Below, in pieces: positions 14,606-26,588 of a stretch of DNA of 64,000 nucleotides. Position 1 is the first letter of the stretch, and every line of letters starts with the position of its first letter. The stretch is from Neoechinorhynchus agilis (lineage: Eukaryota; Acanthocephala). The translations under genes were made by a program, and so were the position numbers. The notes under the pieces were generated by a model. It worked only from the letters and a program-made list of their open reading frames with translations, was not told the DNA's origin and did no database searches. The DNA is taken from contig CM121342.1 of assembly GCA_051530055.1 (NCBI GenBank), positions 12,896,001 through 12,960,000 of the forward strand, in the 5' to 3' direction.

Positions 14606-14621
14606 TCAAACGTTTGTAGAT

Positions 14622-14640
14622 CTGAATTAAAAATCGGTCG
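14622..14640 (-). promoter_or_regulatory. Splice acceptor just upstream of the CHFR-like start
   Basis: On the minus strand a T-rich tract ending in TTCAG stands 16 nt before the ATG at 14605. The codon immediately before the ATG is an in-frame TGA, so the short leader is untranslated. Confidence 0.45.
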
Positions 14641-16195
14641 GTGTGTTTCGAATAATAATAATAAATGTCGATTTAGAGGGAGACGTATTTAAATACGCTT
14701 TACAAATAGTCAAGCAAAACAAAAAAATAGTGAGTGGGATCTAGCGAAAATTATTTAGGTGTCGTGTATTCAAACCAAAAGTATTTCTTTGAAGAGAAAG
14801 CAATTCGTTTGAATGCTCTAGGCGATCTAACATTCCTTTCGGCAAAAATACTTAACATAATGTGGGTGCATAGGTCTAAAGGCCCCCCCCGGATCATCTT
14901 GCAACAACTGATAAGCAATCTACTGAAGTGATAAATCACAATGTACTAAGAAAAAGAGGCAATTATCGACTTTTCGTTTGCAGTTCGTCGGTCTTGCTGA
15001 ATGTCTAAATGCCTAGATACGCACTTGTGATTTTTGTCGCATACATGGCTCATTTCTTTATCCATTATCTAACACCCGTTTTCAAACGTTTACATTTTCA
15101 AGAGCTATAAAATAGCGCGTAAATAATGAATGAGAAGCGATTGTCAATGGCGCAATCAGTAGAAATCACTGAGATGAACCACGATCAAGAATTGAAGATG
15201 TGGTGATCATAATCCACGATAAATCATATTTTATTGAACTCGTCTCCCCTGCTATATTTTTTATCTGGGATTATGATCATCACATCTCCATTTCTATCAT
15301 CCTAAAGGATTCTCTCTTGACGATCAAGAATGTTCGAGATTATTAGAAAAAGACTTTTGACGGGACGCAATCAAGTAGTTATTAGACAAAGTCTAAACGG
15401 TTCTTCGTGGGTTTAAGTAAGCAGTTCTTTTTTATCAAAGGTGACATCGATACCTGTCGCAAATATTATCAGAAAATGGATTGTCAAAATTTACCTACTA
15501 AGCGGAAATTTTTATCTGGGTTTTTAGGTTAAACTACTAGAACGGATTTTGACATGATAATCAATTGCGTTTTAGTATAATAAGCATTTAAAAATGCCAT
15601 CGAGCTTCACCTTTACTTTCAAACAGATCATTTCAAATTCTTATAATTTATTTTGTCTTTTACCCAACGATTTCATGCGCAGAAGGGCAAATCTGGATTC
15701 CAGTTATTAATAAAATGTCAAGGGAATTATTCAGCTTCAGCGACGCGCTGTAATTTAAGTGATATTTCCGTCAAGTTTAGATAAGGGATATTAAAAATGA
15801 TCGCCTTCTATAATGAAAATAAAGGTAATCTACACCTTCTGTCATGTGTTGATTGTTAAATCGTTGCGATAAACCGATCACGGGATTCCACCTACGGCAC
15901 AAGAAATATTCTCAATCGAATACACATCATCCAAAGCGAATACTATTATTTAATAAGTTTGTACAATGCAAAATGAAAATACGCAAAAGAAGTACTCTAT
16001 CTGCAATTTATAGTTCTACCAGTAAAAAGGATTCGTTTTCGTTAAGGCCTTTGAAATATCGAGTGTTTTGGGGAACAAATAAGATGATCAACATTAATTT
16101 TATCCTGCTCTGGCAGCTGGGAAAGATCTTTTCTTCGTTATGTTGACCGCTTTTTCACTCACACGCACGCCCGATTGTTCAATCACATCCTTTCC
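14641..16195. other. Intergenic region with a small inverted repeat
   Basis: No gene recognised. Around 15195-15290 a 20-bp inverted repeat (AGATGTGGTGATCATAATCC and its complement) is separated by about 55 bp and could form a hairpin. It may be a degenerate foldback element. The remainder is AT-rich sequence. Confidence 0.4.
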
Positions 16196-17815
<1,620 letters not shown>

Positions 17816-18006
17816 TATTTTTTGGTGATGAGAAAAATAGACTGATTTATTAATTCTCAATTTTTCGTCCGTTTCGTCGGACTTCTTCAGGTTGTAAATT
17901 GTCTGCGAAAAACAGCTTTCTAGCTTTCACTTTTATCTTGAAACAATTTACAACCTGAAGTAGGACGAGACGAACGAAATATTGATTTTCTCATCACTAA
18001 ACAAAA
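17816..18006. repeat. Foldback element, copy 1, with hammerhead-like cores
   Basis: Two inverted arms meet near 17925. Outer ends TTTGGTGATGAGAAAA and its imperfect complement (TTTTCTCATCACTAAA) lie near 17820 and 17990. Each arm carries the pattern CTGAAGA, a GTCCG...CGGAC-type hairpin, then GAAA (left arm on the minus strand 17861-17891; right arm 17953-17984 partly decayed). No coding capacity. Confidence 0.65.
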
Positions 18007-18129
18007 TACACAAAAAAACGAAATACTTCTTTGCAGAAAAAATGCGATAATATAATCTTTTACGTTCGATTAACGCTTTACTTTTATAGCGAGAACGTAG
18101 AAAAACGAGCCATTCTTGATCTCAATGGT

Positions 18130-18300
18130 ATTTCTTGGTGAGATTAATTTATTAATTCTCAATATTTCGTCGGACTTCTTCAGGTTGTAAATTGTCTGTG
18201 CGAAAAAAGTTTTTGAACTTTCGTTTTTATCTCGATGCAATTTGCAACCTCAATAAATCCGACGAGACGGACGAAATATTGATTTTTTCATCACCAAACA
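18130..18300. repeat. Foldback element, copy 2
   Basis: A second diverged copy of the 17.8-kb foldback: same outer TTGGTGAGA/TTTTTTCATCACCAA ends and the same internal CTGAAGAAG...GAAATATTGA motif. The roughly 120 bp following each copy (the GCGATAATA...TTTTACGTTCGATTAAC module) is also duplicated, so the whole unit is a tandem duplication of about 310 bp. Confidence 0.6.
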
Positions 18301-18356
18301 AAATACATAAAAAATGAAATACTTTACAGAAAAAATGCGATAATAGAATTTTTTAT

Positions 18357-18570
18357 TGTACGTTGGCGAATCCTGTCCCCGGTGTTATCGATACTCATTT
18401 ATTAATTGCGAAATATTTCACAAGGTTTTCCTTGCCTCTTCAGTCGCTATCTAAAATGGAGACGATATAGACAGCATGCACAGCAGGTCAAGGCAAGGAA
18501 AACCGTGGGAAATCTTTCTCAAATAAATGAGTAACGACAACGCCGGGGGCAGGATTCGCCAACGTATAAT
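18357..18570. mobile_element. Foldback MITE nested in the duplicated unit
   Basis: Inverted arms begin at TACGTTGGCG (18359) and end at CGCCAACGTA (18566), with about 80 bp of imperfect complementarity each. It interrupts the second copy of the flanking repeat, whose continuation resumes near 18600. The left arm (minus strand) also shows CTGAAGA, a GCAAGG/CCTTGT hairpin and GAAA. Confidence 0.6.
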
Positions 18571-18747
18571 CAAATTTACCCCGAGGACAATGATATATGA
18601 AATAATCTTTTACGTTCGATTAACACTGCTTCTATAGCGAGAACGTAGAAAAACTGGTCATTCTTAATCTCAGTGGTCTTTTGATTGCTTGAGAAAGCGT
18701 CCCCCTTTGAAAACATAAAGATTTGAAACGAGATACATTAACTTCAA

Positions 18748-19185
18748 ATGCGAGAAAGCAGACACCGGAAAAAATTGCCTAAAGATTCCACGTCAATTTA
18801 CCGCGCCGTTCTTCCGTACTCGTACACGTCAGAGTTAACGCCGTTCGATTCGTGTTCAAAAAAGAAGAGACTGCAATCAACTAGCTCTAATTGTTCGCGA
18901 CTAAGTTTGATTATCGATAATGTTTCACCGATTCGTCAATTCGACAACAAAGTCATTTTAAGGACTTACGTATGCAAAGTATTTAAGAGCGAGCGTTATC
19001 CAAAGAAATGGACGTCTTATAAAATGGATATAAAAACCATAGTTGATTTTGTTCTTCAAATCCTGTTTTTATTGATAGATTCTTTCCGGTTTGTGTTTAT
19101 TGCTATATCCCTCGTGAGAAGCATTCTGTTTCCGTGTCGATTTCTGCTTTCCTGCGCTGCTGTACTCGCTCAATGTTCAAAGTAA
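18748..19185 (+). CDS. Unrecognised open frame with a hydrophobic C-terminal half
   Basis: 145 codons. The first half is basic and low in complexity. The second half (from MDIKTIVDF) has a membrane-segment-like stretch of about 35 residues. I do not recognise it. It overlaps the start of the mannose-6-phosphate isomerase gene in another frame and may not be a gene; it could be a small membrane protein or chance. Confidence 0.15.
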   Translation: MRESRHRKKLPKDSTSIYRAVLPYSYTSELTPFDSCSKKKRLQSTSSNCSRLSLIIDNVSPIRQFDNKVILRTYVCKVFKSERYPKKWTSYKMDIKTIVDFVLQILFLLIDSFRFVFIAISLVRSILFPCRFLLSCAAVLAQCSK

Positions 19186-20639
19186 TTGGTACGCTGAAAT
19201 GCTACCATTGGGGAACTGTGCCGCCCAATTACACTAAACTGATCAAGAAATGCTTAGATGACGTAGAAAGGTACGATTGTGTCGATTGTGTTTCCAAAAA
19301 AACAATAGCTGAGTATTGGTTAGGAACTCATAAATCTGGTGGATTGCGTATTGTCCTTCAAATGGGTTGGATCTTTGTCCGCCTATGATGTTTTAAGTAC
19401 CCAGATCCCATTGAAGGCAAGTTGGAATGCCAAACGGATATACATGAGTCGTTTTTAAAAAGAAATATAAAACATTGATAGAACGGGGCTCAAAAATTGA
19501 CCAAAGTGTTTTTAAATGATCCGTAATATCTATTTAGGTCTTCTGGTTGTTTAAAAAAATCTAGTTGCTCAAAAAAATGGATTTTGATTTTTGAAATTCG
19601 CGCGCGAAAAGATCCATCCCATAGACTGTTCGGTTGATCATAATGGTAAACCAATTGATCTTCCGTTTCTTCTCAAGGTTTTGTCGATCGAAAAGCCGCT
19701 TTCGATTCAACTACATCCGGATATAAAGTTAGCCAGAAGTTTACATCAGGCCAATCCGCATTTGTATCCCGATTCGAATCATAAGCCAGAACTCGTCATC
19801 GCTCTAACACATTTCCCCATAATGTGCAATTTTCGACCAATCACTGACGTCCTTGAACTGCTTGAACAAACGCCCTTATTAAAATCGATATTGCTCACAG
19901 GATTGGACACGGACAGCATCAACACGGTCACGTTGTTCAAACGATTGCTCATGATCTCCGAAAACGAACTCGAACGAGTGTTTGAAGAAATATTAAGTCT
20001 ACAAACTCTACCACGTCTTGTTCAAAAGTATTTTCACTATTTAAATACTGAGTATCCGTACCAGGTGTCCGTATCATCCAGTTGAGGTGGTGGGATCTTG
20101 CTGGCTAACGGACGAGATACGACATTGGAGTTCTGATGATCTTTGTATTACAGATCCATGAACTGGAGCCTCTGGAAGCAATGTACGTACAAGCAATGGT
20201 TCCACATGCATATCTCGGTGGCCGATGTGAAGCAATTGAAATCATGGCAAACAGTGACAACGTAATACGAGTGGGGCTTACCCCAAAACCAAAAGACATA
20301 GAGACGATATTAAATTGGACCGAATACAATCAATTCCGAGTTGAAAAGTTCATTCCGTATCACCTTTGCAGTGGTCTATCGATTTATGAAATCGACGGTA
20401 TCCACGATTTCGGTCTTAGAAGGTACGACTACAGTGAGAAACCGGTCGTCCTTAATTCTCAGTCTGCTTCAATTATATTTATCGCTGATGGTAAAGTCCG
20501 TATCGGAGTTCCAGGGGATGAATCCGAACATTCAGCTGGCGAAGCTTTTTATTTGGACCCAGACATGGATGTCCATCTACAATCCATTCACGGAAATGAT
20601 TATGTCGTTTTCCATGCTTATTCGCTAATGCCGCAATGA
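19173..20639 (+). CDS. MPI: Mannose-6-phosphate isomerase (three exons)
   Basis: Interconverts fructose-6-phosphate and mannose-6-phosphate for GDP-mannose and glycan synthesis; a cytosolic zinc enzyme. Exons 19173-19352, 19612-20057 and 20117-20639 join in frame (1149 nt, 382 aa). The 59-nt second intron restores the family's YP-x-D-I-G segment (TEYPYDIGVLMIF). Visible signatures are CYHWGT near the N-terminus, AEYWLGTH, zinc ligands in SIQLHPD (Gln, His), NHKPEL (Glu) and VPHAYLGG (His), and the conserved VIRVGLTPKPKD. The first intron's acceptor at 19611 is chosen because it keeps frame and fits the family, though the segment from about 36 residues on is shorter than usual. The likely start is MFKVIGTLKCYHWG. 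Confidence 0.9.
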
Positions 20640-22227
20640 ACCCATTTCCACTTACCTTTCGACACGAATCTGTAGTATTTAAGTAATCTCGTTTTATTCG
20701 GGTTACGTTTGCGGAACTGTTAGATTGGCCAATGAAATTTCAAAAACTCTTTCAAAACAAGCTTTAAGCATCCATTTCACAGCTATTCAAAAAACAAAGC
20801 TAGAAATTGAATCGATCTTTTTCTGATTCTCGTTACACAACGATATCAACGATGCGCGAAAATAAGAAAAGGTCTAAAAAATTAAATGAGATTAATGCTG
20901 CACTCGTAGTACGCCCTTCGCCATACACAACCTTATCGCTGAATTTGCGAGACTTAGTTCTACTCAGTGTTGATTCTTGAGATTACTAAAACTTGGTAAG
21001 TTTTCCTTTTAATTGGAATGAGGTTGAAGTCAAATGATAAGCCAATATTCTTAGCTGCTTTCCGTTGCTGTCGCAACAAGTGACATTCAGGGGACCGAAT
21101 TTAAGAGAAATGAGAAAATGTTTCTACGAACGGACCAATTTCTCTCCATAAATACGAGTGGGTTGAAGCGGACTTTAAAAGGCTCGTCCCTATCAAACAC
21201 AGCTCGTGATCCTTTTTAACTTGAATTTTTCGCGACGCGAATTCTAGATTATTGAGAACTATTTTATGTTAAGAGAAAAAGATCTTTTTGGGTTTACCGA
21301 AAGGAAAATCCTTAGCAATTAAAGGAATATTTGCGAAATAATTTGTTTAATCTGTATTTTCAAAGGGGCAAAAACTTAAAAGATCTCTTTTGTTTTCGTA
21401 AACGATCATTTCTCCGACAGCGACACACAAAAACCATGGCTTAGCTTTCAAACAGCTAAAAATGAAGCAGTAAGATTCTTGCTAAGAATGATTATTTTTA
21501 ATGATTGTCATCATTTTTGTACAAATGCAGCCCAGCGGCCGAATCGACGCAATATCCAAAAAGACCTGGAAAAAAGTAAAAAACGCAATTTGAGATTCTA
21601 CTTCAACAGCTTAACGATTAGTAGCGAACTCATCGAAGTCGGGAGTTTCGATTAACGCTGTTCTGATTCGCACCATGGGCACTGCTCCCTAACGAAATAG
21701 TGAGGATCGCCATCTCACTTCGGCTAGGTCTCCCCATTTGTGCCCCATGCAAATGCTGATGTGGTAACGGTCGAGTGGCCGCATCGCGAGGCACACTGAG
21801 CTCAACTCTATCATTAGTTAGGCCTTGGACTCCGTCCACGTCCCAAATATCCTATTCCGATTATATACAAAAAGCGACTGGATAGAATGAGGATTTTATT
21901 TGTTGTGGTAGCCGATTCGCTGGCAACAATCAATCAAACGCGTCCTCGGTGATGGGAAGTGCTGTGTCCGCGGCCGAAAAGAAGAAATCGGAAAATACGT
22001 CCAATTAAGATATGAACACGATTCGGGGTGGGATTCCTCCTTGAACTATGCGACAAATCAGGCCGTCCAATGATGTAATTGATGAATTGCGAACAACAGC
22101 ACCGTTTTCAGTTAACGATCACCTTTATACTTATGGGCAACAGGAATAGACCCTCATTCCTTCTGCCTGGATCAACTTACTACAAGGTTTATTGTATTCT
22201 TTGAAGAATAATCAATGTGTGATTTTT
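20640..22227. other. Intergenic, no gene recognised
   Basis: Mostly AT-rich. A more GC-rich patch at about 21620-21840 is unlike its surroundings and may be an old repeat, but I recognise no family, terminal repeats or coding capacity in it. Confidence 0.35.
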
Positions 22228-22239
22228 AATTAATTTTTA

Positions 22240-22498
22240 TTTATCTAAATCGCATACACTCATGGCATCATTGCATATCTTTTTGGGAGCCTTTCGGCTA
22301 ACTCACGCACTTCGGCGGCGCTCAGCCGCGCTCGAAAGGACAGGGCCAACGCTCTTATGGGCCAATGGGCGATCTCAAAACTTGACCCCACCCCTCCAGC
22401 AGCCTCGCAACCCCCCCCTGGAACCCAGCGACCAGTGGATTTGAACCAGCGACATACATAGCGCATTCTGAACGCACATCACTAGGCCACTGGGTCCC
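22240..22498 (-). mobile_element. tRNA-derived SINE, copy 1
   Basis: Read on the minus strand the element starts GGGACCCAGTGGCCTAGTGA, containing a pol III A-box-like TGGCCTAGTGA, followed by a B-box GGTTCAAATCC (consensus GGTTCRANTCC). It ends in an A/T-rich 3' tail. It is bounded by a 12-bp target-site duplication AATTAATTTTTA (22228-22239 and 22499-22510). It shares its body with the copy at 35422-35743. No coding capacity; it would depend on a LINE in trans. Confidence 0.85.
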
Positions 22499-22756
22499 AA
22501 TTAATTTTTAACTGTTGACTTTTGCAATAATATGGAATGGGTGCATTTGTCGTTATTTTCATCATGTATTTAACATCAATTGGAGACCGAGGTGGGAGCA
22601 TTTTCCTACTCATGCAAGAATCTAATTCAAAATCCATTTTTAGGTTTTTTAAAGAAACTCATATTCTGCAAATGATACGCATTAGTTCTCATGAGTGATC
22701 GCAGGAAGAATCTTTTCTTGCGTTGATGCCCGATCTTGTGACGGCCGTAGCATGAA

Positions 22757-23824
22757 ATGAGCTTCGATTCAGTCATATCCGTTAGTTCTCGTATGTATGA
22801 TAAAAGAATTTCCTCAGTATTTGTTAAAAGTGTGTTCATAAACTACGAAAATCGTATTAGTCTAGTTAAATGTGCCGATCATTTTCTGACAACTTCTCGC
22901 GTTTCCAATCAGATGTTACCCATAGTTGGAATCGTGCATCTTCGACACGCACATCAACCGATCTTCAACTCATTTGTTCGACTTATGGCGTCAAAGAAGA
23001 TCGCAATCATCCGTCCTGATATTGCTACAAAACAGCCCGATCTTGTAGTCAGGTCCGGGGCGCAAGATTCTCCAAACGAAAAGGTGATAAAGTTTATCAC
23101 TAGTCCAGATACGGGACAAGTCAGGAGTGAGTTTAATCGCAAATACGGATATCGTTCTGTCCGTGTAAATACTCAATTTTTCCGAGAACTGGATCGCTCA
23201 TTATTACTTTACGCCTCACGTGCCGCTAGACAATCCAGTGACCTTGCATTGACCACAGAACGACAACCACTTCCTCTTGAACTTATTTATGACACTGGTG
23301 AATACAAACGTATATTATTCTATTCAACACTTCTTTATTGGACAGCGATATTTAATGTTCTGACTGTTGTTTTTTTCAGTGTTTTATTGTGGCTTCCAGA
23401 TAATAGTTTATCGGACAATGAGAGCGGTACTTTTGCCAATAATGCAATCAAAGAATATAAACAGAATCTCGCAGCTCTGAATTTGCCATACGTTAATGAA
23501 CACGCTCTTGTTCAATCCACCTTGGCACTATTAATCGTTATTCCCTTTCTGGCCGTTCGAACCTGGTCCAGGTATGCATTTCGGATTTACTATAACCGAG
23601 CGAGAGATGAGTACACTATCGTCAGGGTAAGACTTACAAAAGGAATCACAGCAGAGACGTGTCCCGGTGAACATATCAAAAGTGCTGCTTCTAGTGCATT
23701 CGCTCAGAGAATTGAACGGTTCACTCATCTTTCTACACATTGGTTCGCTGGAAGGAAAATATTGACTCAATCGCAGTACTTCTTGTCCGGTGAATGCCGG
23801 GATGTTTTTATGAAGACATCTTAA
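22757..23824 (+). CDS. Two-TM protein, possibly mitochondrial (TMEM70/186/223-like)
   Basis: A single open frame of 355 codons. Starts at MLPIVG (22913) or MASKK (22985) are as likely as the first ATG, since the first 50 residues look like leader sequence. The body shows a hydrophobic segment at about residues 200-222 (ILFYSTLLYWTAIFNVL...), a loop, and a second at about 252-272 (LVQSTLALLIVIPFLAV), then a basic tail with the pattern RIYYNRARDEYTIVRV. Two TM helices followed by a soluble tail with such a motif resembles TMEM70/TMEM186/TMEM223 mitochondrial assembly factors. The resemblance is only in layout, so the family is uncertain. The coding character looks real. Confidence 0.55.
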   Translation: MSFDSVISVSSRMYDKRISSVFVKSVFINYENRISLVKCADHFLTTSRVSNQMLPIVGIVHLRHAHQPIFNSFVRLMASKKIAIIRPDIATKQPDLVVRSGAQDSPNEKVIKFITSPDTGQVRSEFNRKYGYRSVRVNTQFFRELDRSLLLYASRAARQSSDLALTTERQPLPLELIYDTGEYKRILFYSTLLYWTAIFNVLTVVFFSVLLWLPDNSLSDNESGTFANNAIKEYKQNLAALNLPYVNEHALVQSTLALLIVIPFLAVRTWSRYAFRIYYNRARDEYTIVRVRLTKGITAETCPGEHIKSAASSAFAQRIERFTHLSTHWFAGRKILTQSQYFLSGECRDVFMKTS

Positions 23825-24390
23825 AACGCCTAATTTGAGACAATGATGATTTTGTCATTTTGAAAATGGTAGCACTAATAGTTGGCATGTAACTCTGAGT
23901 GTCCGTTGATTTAGACGAGCAAATAGGTCAAAAACGGATATATATATCAATCGTATAATGCTTGCTACATTTTGAAATATGAAGGTTTTACCCATTCTGT
24001 CCTAGAAATCGTAACCAATTTTGGTTTCCTGGTAGATAATCTAGAAATTTTACATACAAAGTTACGCAAACACAACAAAAATTTAGTTTCTCAGTGCAGT
24101 CTTAACTTCTCAATTTCCCCTTTTCAAACTCCAGACAACCGTCTATGGGTTTTAAATGCTCGTCAATGTACAAGTAAAAGACCGATTCTTTTGTTTAAAA
24201 GTAATCGTTCAAAAATTAAGATGTAAGTACGCAATAATAACACGTTTATTTCTAAATCCAAAAAGAATAGGACATAATGTGAAAAAACTATTTTCAGTAT
24301 TGTTTAAAACAGTGCCTCAAACACAACATATTCTGACTTGTGGTGAAGATATTCCTGTTTAAAAATCATTTTATTGTTCTGAAATAATCA
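23825..24390. other. Spacer, no gene recognised
   Basis: AT-rich sequence between the TM-protein gene and a Penelope-like remnant. Short open frames show no recognisable similarity. Confidence 0.35.
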
Positions 24391-24394
24391 TGAG

Positions 24395-26160
24395 ATCGCT
24401 GGAGAAAGTGCCAGCAATAGTTATTTGCAAATCTGACAAAGGAGTGCTTTAATGGCGGTGGACATGGATGATTATGGAACGCGGCTTTACGACTGTTAAA
24501 CACAGATAAATTCGAGAGGCTGGCAAAAGATCCCACACGAAACAGAGAGACAAAGTTTAATAGCATCCTTTGGTCTCTGTTGAACCAATCTCTTATAAGT
24601 CCACAATTCTCTAATAGGACGAGATCTTCATGTGCCATGACTGCATTTCTGTACCTACTTCCGAAGATCCACAAACCTACCCTGCAATACCATCCAATCA
24701 TCGCCAGTTATATGTTTCAATCACCGGCCATCTAAAAAGTCAATGCTTTATTAAGATCGTTTTTACCAGCCTCCGACTCGCACATTAAGGACGGCCCCAC
24801 GTTTGCGTCTGAGATGAGGAAACTTAACGTCGAGCAATACAGGATGTTTACGGCTGACGTGAATGCTCTTTTCACCAATGTCCGTCTGATTAAAGTAATT
24901 GAATTTTCGGCCGACTTACCAAGCATTGTAATGAACCGCGTTTGGACCTGGCTACTTTGTATTCACTGATCAAATGGTGCACAAGGATGACCGCGTTTGA
25001 ATTCGAAGAAACATTCTACGATCAAACAAATGGAGTAGCTATGGGACCAGGATTAGCTCCGACCTTAGCTGACATCTACATTCGGGAGCGGGAGTCCACT
25101 TTCTTGGCACATCATAAGGATGTTAATCGGTATTGGCGGTATGTGGATGATGTGTTCATTATGATTGAATCTAACCACAGCAAAGAATCACTTAAGGCCG
25201 CATTGAACAGTCAAGATCCGCACATTCAGTGGACCGTTAATAACGAGAATGACGAAGGAGAGATTCCGTTCCTGGACGTCCTGACTAAACGGTCAACACA
25301 AGACAGAGTAAGCACTGCAGTATTTCGCAAAGCAAACGTGCCTCGGGGACCACCGTTCTGGTCCAGTCATCAACCAATGAGGCACAAGATCTCCATGGTG
25401 TCTTCGTATTTTCGGAGAGCCTTTCTAATATCATCCACTCGAGTTGCGTGGATTAAGGAAAGGGATAGTACTGTGAGAGAATTGCGAATAATAGGATACC
25501 CTAAATGGATAATTGACTGCGGTATTAAGAGGTGCAATCACCGAACACAGAACAAAAAACCATCCCAGAGTCGGTGAAATTCGAAAGAGTTGAATTTGTT
25601 TTGGTGGTGCAACAAACCAAATGATCAATTCGATTGTGAGGACCGAGGTTGGAGCTCGAGTGTACACTAAGAAAGGCATCACCCTCGCTAACGCGTTCAA
25701 GAGGAAGGTGCACAATAATCCGACTTGCGGGGTGTATAAAATGCAGTGCATTCAATGTGACAAGGCGTAGATCGGTCAAACAATGCAGGGAATTCCTAAA
25801 AGAGTCACCCAGCATAAACAAGCCTGTCGACAGTTCGATCACGCATCTTCGATTTAATCCACAAGGAAACTATGCAACATCGCATAGATTTTGATGGGAC
25901 GCATTTTGTCGAGAAGGAGCCAAATCTTGGAGGGCGTTTTTTCCTGGGGGCCTTACACACATCTCCGCGACCAACACAATGGAAGGCAATAAGGCGAATT
26001 TTAGCGTAAAACTACCTGCCAGTGACGTAGTAAAAATCAATAGGACACTCGATACAGTGCAAGGTTTACGAGCGGGCACACGGTCCCCGAACCTTGTTGG
26101 AAGTAGCGAACCTGTCAACCCGAGCCGATTAGATAAAACATAGAAAAGAACCACAACCAA
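24395..26160 (+). mobile_element. Degenerate Penelope-like element, family 1, copy a
   Basis: Reverse-transcriptase remains are spread over several frames: IVICKSDKGV near 24420, LPKIHKP near 24665, FTADVNALFTNV near 24850, then an intact stretch at 24942-25577 with GVAMGPGLAPTLADIY (RT motif) and WRYVDDVFIM (catalytic YVDD). A GIY-YIG-like tail (CGVYKMQCIQCDKA then IGQT) lies at 25720-25830, interrupted by stops. This RT plus GIY-YIG order defines Penelope-like elements. Multiple frameshifts and stops make it inactive. Close relative of the copy at 37.96-39.13 kb. Confidence 0.85.
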
Positions 26161-26588
26161 AAACGTTTTTTAGATGATTGATAAGGCGAGGTTTCATCTT
26201 TCGAAATATTTCAGAACAATAAAATGATTTTTAACCGGGTGCTTATCGTCGCCACAAGTCAAAATTTACCATCCCGGTGGATTTTCTCGATAAGAACAAC
26301 ATATTTTTTTCTATGCTTAACTTTTAATTAATCTTTCTAAAACAATGCAGACCAAAATTGTTTTCTCTGAAAAAACTGCAGAGAAGTGCGACATTCTATG
26401 GGTATAGTAAGGAGTTGGTTAATCTAGTGCCCCATTTAGTGAATGCCGTCGGAAAAATGAAAGATCTCATACCAAAACGCTTCTGTATTAAAGAAGAGTT
26501 AAGTGATTGACCTATTGCTATCCTTACGATTCGTCTCTTTCTTACAAAGAAATTCGTATAGGAAATGTTTTATTAACACATAATAGAG
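26161..26588. other. Spacer, 3' side of the RRP6 gene
   Basis: AT-rich, no recognisable feature. Confidence 0.35.
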
